Shown: piece by piece, positions 9,393-17,408 of the stretch
How the letters are laid out: every line of letters begins with the position of its first letter
Position numbering within the stretch: position 1 is the stretch's first letter
Assembly (NCBI RefSeq): GCF_032191775.1
Contig: NZ_CP132507.1
Span: 3,621,001 to 3,685,000 of the forward strand
From: Rhodoferax mekongensis
Lineage (GTDB): Bacteria > Pseudomonadota > Gammaproteobacteria > Burkholderiales > Burkholderiaceae_C
Reading direction: 5' to 3'
DNA length: 64,000 nucleotides
Notes under the pieces: model-generated
The model's input: only the letters and a program-made list of their open reading frames with translations
Databases searched by the model: none
What the model was told of the DNA's origin: nothing
Program-made: the position numbers and the translations under genes

Positions 9393-9954
9393 TCAGCCCG
9401 TCTTGGGCGCAGGGTACTGCACACGCAGCACCTCGATATCGCAAATCCGATCGGGCATGACCAACTTCAGTTCATCGCCTTCGCGGGCCTTGAGCAGCGT
9501 ACGTGCAATGGGTGAAATCCAGCTCACCTCGCCAACAGCACTGTTGGCCTCGTCAATCCCTTTGATGGTGATAGTGCGTTCCACATCCTGGTCGTCCACG
9601 TAGGTCACCGTAGCGCCGAAAAAAATCTGCTCATTGCCGTGGTGCAGAGAAGGATCGGTCACTTCCGCAATCTCCAGACGCTTGGTCAGGAAACGGATGC
9701 GTCGGTCGATTTCGCGCAGGCGCTTTTTGCCATAGAGGTAATCGCCGTTCTCTGAGCGATCGCCATTGCTGGCAGCCCAGTGCACGATGTCCACAATTTT
9801 GGGGCGCTCGTTGTCGATCAGGTCGAGTAACTCGTCGCGTAGCGTGGCGAAGCCTTGGGGGGTGATGTAGTTTTTGCCACCGGCCGGCAGTGCAGGCAGT
9901 TGCAGCTCATCGTCGTCTGCACCATCGGACTCTTTGGTAAAAGCCTTGCTCATG
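9393..9954 (-). CDS. greB: Transcription elongation factor GreB
   Basis: About 186 residues. A short acidic N-terminus (MSKAFTKESDGADDDE) precedes the Gre coiled coil, which contains ENGDYLYGKKRLREIDRRI, the tip motif of cleavage factors. The C-terminal FKBP-like domain has EVSWISPIARTLLKAREGDEL. It rescues backtracked RNA polymerase by stimulating transcript cleavage. I chose the ATG at 9954 because MSKAFTKES is the usual GreB start; an ATG at 9965 adds four residues. Convergent with spoT, with only 23 bases between stops. Confidence 0.93.
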
Positions 9955-9983
9955 GATGTGCCCATTGGGGAATCAGAATAAGA

Positions 9984-10018
9984 AAAAGGTCTGCAACCTT
10001 GCGATTGCAGACCTTTAC
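9984..10018 (-). terminator. Terminator of tRNA-Arg
   Basis: Reading the minus strand: AAAGGTCTGCAA, an 8-base loop, TTGCAGACCTTT, then a T-rich tail. It is a perfect 12-bp stem that starts just after the CCA end of the tRNA, upstream of the greB start. Confidence 0.9.
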
Positions 10019-10022
10019 TTTT

Positions 10023-10099
10023 TGGTGCGGCTGGCAGGAATCGAACCCACGACCCCTTGGTTCGTAGCCAAGTACTCTATCCAGCTGAGCTACAGCCGC
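10023..10099 (-). tRNA. tRNA-Arg (ACG anticodon)
   Basis: A complete 77-base cloverleaf on the minus strand. The acceptor stem is GCGGCTG/CAGCCGC, the anticodon arm is CTTGG-CTACGAA-CCAAG with anticodon ACG (read as ICG), and the T loop is TTCGATT. CCA is encoded. Two G-U pairs occur in the T stem. Confidence 0.96.
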
Positions 10100-10197
10100 T
10101 AAGCTTCGTATTCTAGCACGCTTTTTTTCGTACTATCCGGAAAGACCGGAGAAACTTTTCAAACGCCCTTTTCTGCAGCATTCGGGATGGACGTATT

Positions 10198-11073
10198 CTA
10201 CCCTGCCCGCAGACCCAAAACAGCTCTCGCCTCTGAAGGATTTGCAATTGCTCTCCCCGCGCGCTGGGCACACGCTGCCAGCGCTTCGATGAGCACACCA
10301 TTGCCGGCAGCGCGTGCACCATCGGGCAAATAGAAGGTGTCTTCGAGACCGGTCCGCAGCATGCCTCCCAAATCGGCAGTCTTCTGGTGCACCGGCCAGA
10401 TCTCAGTGCGGCCAATCAAGGTGGTTTGCCACACGCTGTCGGACGCCATGTACTTCGGCAAGAGTGAAAGCAACTCTGCATCGCAGGGCATGCCGGAAGC
10501 CACGCCCATCACCAGGTTGTATTCCGCCCGGCCCATGTCGGGCTTGAGCATGCCGTTCTTCAAATACATGGTCACCGACCGGACGATGCCCACATCAAAG
10601 CACTCGAACTCGGGATGGGTGCCGCACTCCTGCATCACATCCAAAAACTGCTGCACCTTGGCCACCGGGTTATCGAACACCATGGGCGGCCACGCCCAGC
10701 TGCCGTCTTCCTTGAGCTTGAGGTAATTCAGACTGCCCGCGTTGCAGGCGGCAATCTCGGGCTTGACGCGGCGTATGCAGTTGAGCGGTCCGCTGATGTC
10801 TTTGCCCACTACGCCGGTGGTCAGGTTGATGATCACGCCCGGACAGGCCTCGCGGATGGCATTCACAATGCTTTCGGCTACATCCGGGTCCCAACTGGGC
10901 ATGTGCCCCAGGCCGTCTTCTTGCATGCGCATGTGGATGTGCATGATGCTGGCGCCGGCATTGAATGCATCGCGCGCCTCCGCCGCCATCTGGGCGGGCG
11001 TGACAGGTACGGGGTGCTGCTTGGGGTTGGTCAACACGCCGGTCAAGGCGCAGGTCAATATGGCTTTGTCCAT
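10198..11073 (-). CDS. BKACE-family beta-keto acid cleavage enzyme (DUF849)
   Basis: A 291-residue protein of the BKACE/DUF849 family, whose founder is the lysine-fermentation 3-keto-5-aminohexanoate cleavage enzyme. These zinc enzymes take a free beta-keto acid plus acetyl-CoA and give acetoacetate plus a new acyl-CoA. The N-terminal ILTCALTG, the metal-binding HIHMR (HxH, ~45-49) and INLTTG motifs are visible. It starts 8 bases after the biotin-carboxylase subunit stop and so looks like the last gene of the atu-like operon. The substrate is not readable from sequence. Its context suggests it takes the keto acid released downstream of the carboxylase. Confidence 0.85.
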   Translation of the reverse strand: MDKAILTCALTGVLTNPKQHPVPVTPAQMAAEARDAFNAGASIMHIHMRMQEDGLGHMPSWDPDVAESIVNAIREACPGVIINLTTGVVGKDISGPLNCIRRVKPEIAACNAGSLNYLKLKEDGSWAWPPMVFDNPVAKVQQFLDVMQECGTHPEFECFDVGIVRSVTMYLKNGMLKPDMGRAEYNLVMGVASGMPCDAELLSLLPKYMASDSVWQTTLIGRTEIWPVHQKTADLGGMLRTGLEDTFYLPDGARAAGNGVLIEALAACAQRAGRAIANPSEARAVLGLRAG

Positions 11074-11081
11074 GGGATTCC

Positions 11082-13055
11082 TCAGTGTGTTTCAGTGGGG
11101 GCCACATCCGCCCCGGGGCTCAGCTCCACCAGCACCGCGCCGGCTTCCACCTGCTCGCCCGTACGGGTGTGAACCGCCTGCACTTGGCCCGCCTGTTCGG
11201 CACAGAGCCACATTTCCATCTTCATGGCCTCCACGCAGACGAGTTGCTGACCCTCTCTGACCGCATCCCCCGGCGCCACCAGCACCTGCGTGACCTTGCC
11301 GGCCACTGGCGATAGTGCACGGCTGGCATCTTTTAAAGCATTGGCATCGGGGAAGGCCGACACCTCGCTGAACATATGGCTGTAGCCCGCATGCGCCACA
11401 TGCCATGCACCCGCAGCGAACACGGCAATGGCGGACTGCGCCACACCATCCAGCTCCAGACGCAAAACGGCGCCTTGCCAAGCGATGACGCGGGCCTGCG
11501 CTGTCACCCCATCCATGGTGATGGTGGTCCAGCCTTGACCATCGCTGCTGATGCGCACCGTGCGCACCACTTCACCGCACTTCAAGCGCACGCTGAAAGC
11601 CGACACACTGTTCGCCCGCCAGCTGCTGCCTTGCTGCTGCGCCAGCGCCAAGGCAGCAACTTGCCAGGCCGCCATGGAAGGCACCGGGGCTTGCAGCAGA
11701 GGCTCACCCTGCTCCAGCCACTGGTCGATCAGCGTGGTGGTCATACGCGCTTCGCGGAAGGCGGGGTGATCCACCAAATCGCTCAGGAAACGACCGTTGT
11801 TCTTCAAACCCAGCAAGGGCGCGTTCACCAAAGCCGCACGCAGTCGGCGAATGGCATCGCTGCGGTCACGCCCGTGCACAATGACTTTGGCCACCATCGG
11901 GTCGTAGAACGGCGAGACCACACTCCCTTGCCGGATGCCATCGTCAATACGTACGCCGGGCTGCAACGCACGCTCGGGCTGCCAATAGACCACGGTGCCG
12001 GTCTGCGGCGCAAAGCCGGTGTACGGGTCTTCGACATACAGGCGTGCCTCGATGGCATGGCCACTCAGGCGGATATCTTCCTGCCGCGCAGGTAAGGGCT
12101 CGCCTGCTGCTACTTGCAGCTGCCACTCGACCAGGTCGAAACCGGTGATGCATTCGGTAACCGGATGCTCCACCTGGAGGCGCGTGTTCATCTCCAGAAA
12201 GTAGTGTTTGAGGTGCTCATCGACGATGAACTCCACCGTGCCCGCACCACGGTAGCCCACCGCCAGCGCCGCAGCCACCGCATCGCGCCCCATGGCCTCG
12301 CGCATGGCGGGGCTGACTACCGGGGACGGCGCTTCTTCAATCACCTTTTGCCGGCGTCGCTGGGCCGTGCAATCGCGCTCACCCAGGTAGACCGCATTGC
12401 CGTGCGCATCCGCAAACACCTGTATTTCGATGTGGCGGCCGTTGTCTATCAGGCGCTCCAACATCAGGGTGCCATCGCCGAATGCGCTGATGGCTTCCCG
12501 GCGGGCACCGTCCAGACCGGGCTGCAGCTCAGCATCGTTGCGCACGAGGCGCATGCCGCGTCCACCGCCACCGGCCACGGCTTTCACCAGCAATGGGTAG
12601 CCTAATCTGTGCGCCTCCTGAGTCAGCACCGCATCGCTCTGGTCCGCACCCAGATAGCCCGGTGCGCACGGCACGCCCGCTTGCAACATGCGCTGCTTGG
12701 CCAAGGCCTTGTCGCCCATGGCAGTGATGGCATCCGGTGGCGGGCCGATAAACACAACGCCCTCATCGGCACAGGCCTTAGCGAATGCAGCGTTCTCGCT
12801 CAAGAAACCGTAGCCGGGGTGCAAAGCATCTGCGCCGGTTTTGCGCGCGGCTTCCAGAATGGCATCTACCTTGAGGTACGACTCGGCGGCCGGTGAAGGG
12901 CCGATGTGCACGGCCTCATCGGCCAGTGCCACATGGGGTGCGTCGCGGTCGGCATCGCTATAGACGGCGACGGTTTGGTAGCCGAGTTTGCGGGCGGTAC
13001 GGATGACGCGGCAGGCGATTTCACCGCGGTTGGCGATCAAGATTTTGCTAAACAT
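11082..13055 (-). CDS. Acyl-CoA carboxylase alpha subunit (biotin carboxylase + BCCP), AtuF/LiuD-like
   Basis: A 657-residue biotin-dependent carboxylase subunit. FSKILIANRGEIACRVIRT opens the biotin carboxylase domain (1-~450), with the GGGGRGM ATP loop and the HPVTE segment. A linker domain follows, and the C-terminal biotinyl domain carries EAMKMEM with biotin-acceptor Lys612. The ATG at 13055 is chosen because MFSKIL is the canonical start; an in-frame ATG four codons earlier is less likely. Order after atuC-, D- and E-like genes matches atuF (geranyl-CoA carboxylase alpha) in Pseudomonas. A methylcrotonyl-CoA carboxylase role remains possible. A large hairpin precedes it. Confidence 0.85.
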   Translation of the reverse strand: MFSKILIANRGEIACRVIRTARKLGYQTVAVYSDADRDAPHVALADEAVHIGPSPAAESYLKVDAILEAARKTGADALHPGYGFLSENAAFAKACADEGVVFIGPPPDAITAMGDKALAKQRMLQAGVPCAPGYLGADQSDAVLTQEAHRLGYPLLVKAVAGGGGRGMRLVRNDAELQPGLDGARREAISAFGDGTLMLERLIDNGRHIEIQVFADAHGNAVYLGERDCTAQRRRQKVIEEAPSPVVSPAMREAMGRDAVAAALAVGYRGAGTVEFIVDEHLKHYFLEMNTRLQVEHPVTECITGFDLVEWQLQVAAGEPLPARQEDIRLSGHAIEARLYVEDPYTGFAPQTGTVVYWQPERALQPGVRIDDGIRQGSVVSPFYDPMVAKVIVHGRDRSDAIRRLRAALVNAPLLGLKNNGRFLSDLVDHPAFREARMTTTLIDQWLEQGEPLLQAPVPSMAAWQVAALALAQQQGSSWRANSVSAFSVRLKCGEVVRTVRISSDGQGWTTITMDGVTAQARVIAWQGAVLRLELDGVAQSAIAVFAAGAWHVAHAGYSHMFSEVSAFPDANALKDASRALSPVAGKVTQVLVAPGDAVREGQQLVCVEAMKMEMWLCAEQAGQVQAVHTRTGEQVEAGAVLVELSPGADVAPTETH

Positions 13056-13072
13056 CCAACACCTCACTGAGA

Positions 13073-13160
13073 GTTTGGGCGGCGGAGCGCTTTGCGTAGG
13101 TCAAGGAGGAGCCCGCGCAGCGGGCGGGGGACACGGAGCAAAGCGCTCCGCCGCCCAGAC
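13073..13160 (-). repeat. Large inverted repeat inside the atu-like operon
   Basis: Arms at 13073-13095 and 13138-13160 pair over 22 of 23 positions; the inner 19 (GGGCGGCGGAGCGCTTTGC and its complement) are perfect. The 42-base loop holds a second perfect hairpin, GCCCGC-GCA-GCGGGC. It lies between the hydratase stop (13218) and the carboxylase alpha start (13055), so it is transcribed in the operon mRNA. It could stabilise the upstream message, attenuate downstream expression or be a REP-like element. No long T-run follows the arms. Confidence 0.9.
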
Positions 13161-13217
13161 TCAGCAAAGCTGTTGCCCCGCACAGGCTTGGAGTGGCTTT
13201 GTTGGTGGACCATAAAT

Positions 13218-14120
13218 TCATGTCACGGCCCAGGTTGGTTTGCGTTTTTGTAGGAATGCGGTCATGCCTTCCAAGCCTTCGGCGCTTTGCGCTGAGTGGG
13301 CGAATACGGCGGCGGCTTGCTCCACCAGATCGGCAGCCGGGCTAAAGCGCGCTTGCTGCATCAAGGATTTGGTGGCGGCCAAGGCGCCGGGGGCGCAGGC
13401 CACTATGTCCGAGAGCACGCGGTTCAGTGTCTGTGGCAAGTCGTCAGCACTGCACAGTTCATGCACCAAGCCCAATCTGTGCGCGGCAGCGGCGTCCAAG
13501 CGCCCGCCGGTCACAGCCAGGCGTTTGGCCTGCGAATAGCCCAAGCGCTCGACCAGAAACGGGGCGATTTGCGCCGGCACCACGCCCAACGATGTCTCGG
13601 GCAAACGGAACGAGGCACTGTCTTCCGCCAGCGCCACATCGGCCACACAGGCCAGGCCGAAGCCGCCGCCCATGACCGTGCCTTCCAGCACGGCCACCAC
13701 GGCCAGCGGGGTCTGGGCGTAGGCCACACACAGGCGGCCGAAGGCGGCGTTCACCTCGGCAATCGGGTCGGGGGCGCCAGCCTCGCGCTGCATGGAGCGC
13801 ATGCGGGCGCCAGCCATGTCTTTGAGGTCCGCACCCGCGCAGAAGTGCCCGCCTGCGCCGCGCAACACCACCACGCGCACAGCGCCTTCACTCCCTGCAG
13901 TGGCCTCAGCCGCCTGCAACGCTTGTTGCAGCTCGGCCACCATTTGCAAGGACATGGCGTTGCGCGCCTCAGGCCGGTTCAGGGTGATGTGCAACACCGC
14001 CCCCACCTGCTCTGCGCGGATATGCCCGTAGCCTGGCGCAGGCGAATTTGCTCCTTTTTCAGGAGCTGCTTGCGCACTATCCATGGGGTCTAGCGGGCTA
14101 TTTGACTCAGAAACCTGCAT
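13218..14120 (-). CDS. Enoyl-CoA hydratase family protein, AtuE/LiuC-like
   Basis: A 300-residue crotonase-fold enzyme. The oxyanion-hole segments are GGHFCAGADLKDM and TVMGGGFGLACVADVALA; the substrate-entry NRPEARNAMS is also present. In the Atu pathway the homolog hydrates isohexenylglutaconyl-CoA, in the leucine pathway methylglutaconyl-CoA. The ATG is 3 bases after the acyl-CoA dehydrogenase stop, so it is coupled. The first ~30 residues are not crotonase sequence: residues ~6-25 are encoded by a dispersed repeat copy on the opposite strand. The functional domain begins near GYGHIRAEQVG. Confidence 0.85.
   Translation of the reverse strand: MQVSESNSPLDPMDSAQAAPEKGANSPAPGYGHIRAEQVGAVLHITLNRPEARNAMSLQMVAELQQALQAAEATAGSEGAVRVVVLRGAGGHFCAGADLKDMAGARMRSMQREAGAPDPIAEVNAAFGRLCVAYAQTPLAVVAVLEGTVMGGGFGLACVADVALAEDSASFRLPETSLGVVPAQIAPFLVERLGYSQAKRLAVTGGRLDAAAAHRLGLVHELCSADDLPQTLNRVLSDIVACAPGALAATKSLMQQARFSPAADLVEQAAAVFAHSAQSAEGLEGMTAFLQKRKPTWAVT
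14046..14104 (+). repeat. Interspersed repeat copy 2 (N-terminus of hydratase gene)
   Basis: Plus-strand copy: GCTCCTTTTTCAGGAGC hairpin, then TGCTTGCGCACTATCC, GGGGTCTAGCGG and GCTATTTG. It lies wholly within the 5' coding region of the hydratase gene, which reads it on the opposite strand as an N-terminal extension without crotonase similarity. Confidence 0.75.
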
Positions 14121-14123
14121 AGC

Positions 14124-15278
14124 TCAGGCGGCTTTGCCGGGCAAGGTGCCTTCGAGCTTGCAGATGATGCCCAGCATGATTTCGTCGGCCCCGCCGCCAA
14201 TCGAGATGAGGCGACTGTCGCGGTAGGCCTGCGAGATCGGATTGTCGGCAGTGAAGCCCATGCCGCCCCAGTACTGCAGGCAGCTGTCCGTCACCTCGCG
14301 GCTCAGGCGGCCCGCCTTGAGTTTGGCCATGGAGGCCAGCTTGGTCACGTCCTTGCCGCCCACGTATTGCTCCACCGCACGGTAGGTGAGCGCGCGCAGG
14401 CACTCCACCTCGGTGCGCAGCTCGGCCAGGCGGAAATGCACCACCTGGTTGTTGAGAATGGGTTGGCCGAAGGTCTGGCGCTGGCGGGTGTAGGCTATGG
14501 TGAGGTTGATCAGGTTGTCCAACGAGCGCAGGCTGCTGGCCGCGCCGTAGAGCCGCTCCTCCTGGAACTGCAGCATCTGCAGCATGAAGCCCATGCCCTC
14601 CTGGCCGATCAGGTTGCGCTGCGGCACCCGCACGTTGTCAAAGAACAGCTGCGCCGTGTCGCTGCTGTGCATGCCGATCTTCTCGATCTTCTGGCGGGTG
14701 ATGCCCGGCGCGTCCATGGGCACGATGATGAGCGACTTGTTCTTGTGCACCGCGCCTTCACTGGTGTTGGCCAGCAGGCAGCACCAGTCGGCTTGCATGC
14801 CGTTGGTGATCCACATCTTGGAGCCGTTGATCACGTAATCACCGCCGTCTTTGCGGGCTGTGGTTTTGAGGGCTGCCACATCCGAGCCGCCGGTTACCTC
14901 GCTCACGCCTATGCACCCGACCATGTCGCCCGCGATTGCCGGCGCCAGGTACTGGTTGCGCAGCTCGTCGCTGCCGAAGCGGGCCAGTGCCGGAGTGCAC
15001 ATGTCGGTCTGCACACCGATAGCCATGGGCACACCGCCCACATTGCAGTCGCCCAGCGCCTCGGCCATCACCATGGAGTAGCTGAAGTCCAACCCCATGC
15101 CGCCGAACTCGGTGGGGTACTTGATGCCCAGCAGCCCGAGGTCGCCCATCTTCTTGAACAAGGCACGCGCCGGGAAGATGCCCGCTTTCTCCCACTCCGC
15201 GGTGAAGGGGTTGATCTCGTTGGCTACAAATTTGCGCACTGTGTCGGCAATCTGGGTGTGCTCGGGGGTGAATTTCAT
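14124..15278 (-). CDS. Acyl-CoA dehydrogenase, AtuD-like (citronellyl-CoA type)
   Basis: A 384-residue FAD acyl-CoA dehydrogenase. Landmarks are MKFTPEHTQIADTVRKFV at the N-terminus, GCIGVSEVTGGSDVAALKT (substrate/FAD binding), SKMWITNG, FQEERLYGAA and the C-terminal CLQYWGGMGF. The usual YEGT near the C-terminus is replaced by SIGGGADEIM, as I recall for AtuD-type enzymes. In Pseudomonas AtuD oxidises citronellyl-CoA. The start at 15278 has a GAGGAC ribosome site; the frame is open 13 codons further upstream. It sits between the carboxylase beta and hydratase genes. An isovaleryl-CoA role cannot be excluded. Confidence 0.85.
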   Translation of the reverse strand: MKFTPEHTQIADTVRKFVANEINPFTAEWEKAGIFPARALFKKMGDLGLLGIKYPTEFGGMGLDFSYSMVMAEALGDCNVGGVPMAIGVQTDMCTPALARFGSDELRNQYLAPAIAGDMVGCIGVSEVTGGSDVAALKTTARKDGGDYVINGSKMWITNGMQADWCCLLANTSEGAVHKNKSLIIVPMDAPGITRQKIEKIGMHSSDTAQLFFDNVRVPQRNLIGQEGMGFMLQMLQFQEERLYGAASSLRSLDNLINLTIAYTRQRQTFGQPILNNQVVHFRLAELRTEVECLRALTYRAVEQYVGGKDVTKLASMAKLKAGRLSREVTDSCLQYWGGMGFTADNPISQAYRDSRLISIGGGADEIMLGIICKLEGTLPGKAA

Positions 15279-15323
15279 GCGGTGTCCTCGGGTCGTTGTA
15301 ATGCGTGAGTCGGTCAACCGCGC

Positions 15324-16946
15324 TCAAAGGCGGGCCACACCAAACGTGTTGGGGTTCAGCCGTCGGTCAGCGGCCTCGGCAGCCAGCGCCAGGCAGAGGC
15401 CCAGAATGCGGCGGGTGTCGCGCGGGTCGATGATTCCGTCATCCCACAAGCGGGCCGTGCCAAAGAGGGCTGCGCTCTCTTTGTCCAGCCGCAGGCGCAG
15501 CCCGTCAGACATGGCCTTGAGCGCTTCGTCATTCGCCTCCATGCCCATGCGCTCCACCTTGGCGCGGTTCACGATGTCCATCACTTTGGCGGCCTGCGCG
15601 CCGCCCATGACAGCGGTACGTGCCGTGGGCCAGCTGAAGATGAAGTTCGGGTCAAACCCGCGCCCGCACATGCCATAGTTGCCCGCGCCATACGAGCCGC
15701 CCAGCACCACGGTGAACTTGGGTACCCGTGCGTTGGCCACCGCCTGAATCATCTTGCTGCCGTGCTTGATGGCGCCATTGCGCTCGGCCACCGAGCCCAC
15801 CATGTAGCCGGTGGTGTTCTGCAAAAACAGCAGCGGCGTGCCGCTCTGGTCACACAGCTGGATGAACTGCGCCGCCTTGGTAGAGCCCGCGGGTTGAATG
15901 GGCCCGTTATTGCCCAGAATGCCCACCAGCCGGCCTTCGATGCGGGCGTGGCCGCACATCATCTCGGGGGCGTAGCCGGCTTTGAACTCCAGAAAGTCCG
16001 AGCCATCCACCAGCCGTGCAATCACCTCGCGCACGTCATAGGGCTCGCGCTCGTCGGCGGGGACGATGCCCATCAGCTCCTGCTCGTCAAACAGCGGTGC
16101 TGCAAAGCCGGTGCCTTGGACGGATGCCTGAGGTGCAGTGTCCCAGTTGATCTTGTCCATCAGCTCGCGGGTCAGGGCGATGGCATGGGCGTCGTCTTCG
16201 GTCAGGTACTCACCCAGGCCGGTCACTTGCGCATGCGTCTCGGCGCCGCCCAGTTCGTCGTCCGTGCAATCCTCGCCGATGGCGGCTTTTACCAAGGGGG
16301 GGCCAGCCAGGTAGATGCTGCTGCGCCCGCGCACCAACACCACGTAGTCCGACAAGCCCGGCAGATACGCACCGCCCGCCGTGCTGGAGCCATGCACCAC
16401 CGAGATTTGCGGAATACCCGCTGCCGACATGCGTGCCTGGTTGGCAAAGCTGCGCCCGCCTTCCACAAAGATTTCCGACTGGTACATCAGGTTGGCGCCG
16501 CCACTCTCCACCAGGTAAATCACCGGCAGCTTGTTTTGCAGGGCCACCTCCTGGGCGCGCAGCGCCTTCTTGAGGCCCATGGGTGCCACGGTGCCGCCTT
16601 TGACCGCGCTGTCGTTCACCGAGATCAGGCAGCGCTTGCCCGCCACGGTGCCGATGCCGATGATGGAGCCGCCGCCCAGCACTGCCTTTTTGCCGTCGTC
16701 GTCATGCATGTTGAGGCCGGCCAAGCGGCTCAGCTCCAGGAACGGCGAGTTGCGGTCCAGCAGGCGGGCCACGCGCTCACGCGGCAGCAGCTGGCCGCGC
16801 TTCTCAAACTTTTCGCGCTTGCTTTCCGACTCGGCAATCACCATGTCCTGCAAGCGCTGCACCTCGGCCAGCAGGCCCTGCATGCGCTGGGCATTGGCGG
16901 CGAAGGCATCGGAGCGCGGGTTGATCTTGGAACGCAGGGCAGGCAT
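15324..16946 (-). CDS. Acyl-CoA carboxylase beta subunit (carboxyltransferase), AtuC-like
   Basis: A 540-residue biotin carboxyltransferase. It has RGQLLPRERVARLLD, LGGGSIIGIG, NDSAVKGGT, VESGGANL and the MSAAGIPQISVVHGSSTAG acyl-CoA pocket. From memory, LAGLNMHDDDGKKAVLGGG, the EIFVEGGRSFANQ loop and GGAYLPGLSDY resemble geranyl-CoA carboxylase AtuC more than methylcrotonyl-CoA carboxylase LiuB. It would carboxylate cis-geranyl-CoA or a similar branched enoyl-CoA together with the alpha subunit encoded at 11082-13055. It is the first gene of the five-gene minus-strand operon and starts 30 bases downstream of a predicted promoter. Confidence 0.85.
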   Translation of the reverse strand: MPALRSKINPRSDAFAANAQRMQGLLAEVQRLQDMVIAESESKREKFEKRGQLLPRERVARLLDRNSPFLELSRLAGLNMHDDDGKKAVLGGGSIIGIGTVAGKRCLISVNDSAVKGGTVAPMGLKKALRAQEVALQNKLPVIYLVESGGANLMYQSEIFVEGGRSFANQARMSAAGIPQISVVHGSSTAGGAYLPGLSDYVVLVRGRSSIYLAGPPLVKAAIGEDCTDDELGGAETHAQVTGLGEYLTEDDAHAIALTRELMDKINWDTAPQASVQGTGFAAPLFDEQELMGIVPADEREPYDVREVIARLVDGSDFLEFKAGYAPEMMCGHARIEGRLVGILGNNGPIQPAGSTKAAQFIQLCDQSGTPLLFLQNTTGYMVGSVAERNGAIKHGSKMIQAVANARVPKFTVVLGGSYGAGNYGMCGRGFDPNFIFSWPTARTAVMGGAQAAKVMDIVNRAKVERMGMEANDEALKAMSDGLRLRLDKESAALFGTARLWDDGIIDPRDTRRILGLCLALAAEAADRRLNPNTFGVARL

Positions 16947-16975
16947 AGGTCTGGGCTTTCTGAGTTGCTTGACGC

Positions 16976-17004
16976 ATTAGAGGTCAGGGTGACGTTAACG
17001 TCAA
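16976..17004 (-). promoter_or_regulatory. Promoter and palindromic operator of the atu-like operon
   Basis: On the minus strand a -35 TTGACG (16999-17004) is followed after 17 bases by -10 TCTAAT (16976-16981), directed at the carboxylase beta gene. The perfect palindrome TGACGTTAACGTCA (16990-17003) overlaps this -35, a position suited to repression. The site lies between the operon and the divergent SCP2-merR genes, so the MerR protein at 17409-17885 is the natural candidate ligand. The palindrome resembles what I recall of LiuR-type MerR sites. Confidence 0.65.
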
Positions 17005-17103
17005 CCAGTTGCCGTATAGGTGTTTTCACTATGCATTACGTTATGCTCGGCCACTACCATCCGCCACGGTCCATTCGATTTACCCGACACCGGAGAACAC
17101 AAC

Positions 17104-17400
17104 ATGTCCCTCGAATCCGCAACCCAAGCCATCCGCGCCAAAGTGGGCATTGATAGCGGCCTCAACGCCACCCTGAAGTTCGATATGGGCGCTGACGGCG
17201 TCATCGTCATCGACGGTGCCAGCACTCCCAACACCGTGAGCAACACCAACACCGATACCGACTGCACCGTCGGCATCACCCTGGACAACCTGCAAGCCAT
17301 GCTGGACGGCGACCTGGAGCCCGCTACCGGCTTCATGGCCGGCAAGCTCAAGGTCAGCGGCGACATGGGTGTGGCCATGCGCCTGCAACGCGTGATCTGA
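17104..17400 (+). CDS. SCP2 sterol-carrier-domain protein
   Basis: A 98-residue single-domain SCP2 protein. LNATLKFDMGADGVIVIDG and the C-terminal ATGFMAGKLKVSGDMGVAMRL are the family core. SCP2 domains bind acyl chains, acyl-CoAs or isoprenoid-like lipids. The ATG at 17104 fits the domain boundary; the longer open frame upstream has no domain sequence. It is divergent from the atu-like operon and 8 bases ahead of merR, so it probably shuttles or sequesters the hydrophobic CoA substrates of that pathway, by inference from position. Confidence 0.88.
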   Translation: MSLESATQAIRAKVGIDSGLNATLKFDMGADGVIVIDGASTPNTVSNTNTDTDCTVGITLDNLQAMLDGDLEPATGFMAGKLKVSGDMGVAMRLQRVI

Positions 17401-17408
17401 CCCTGCGC

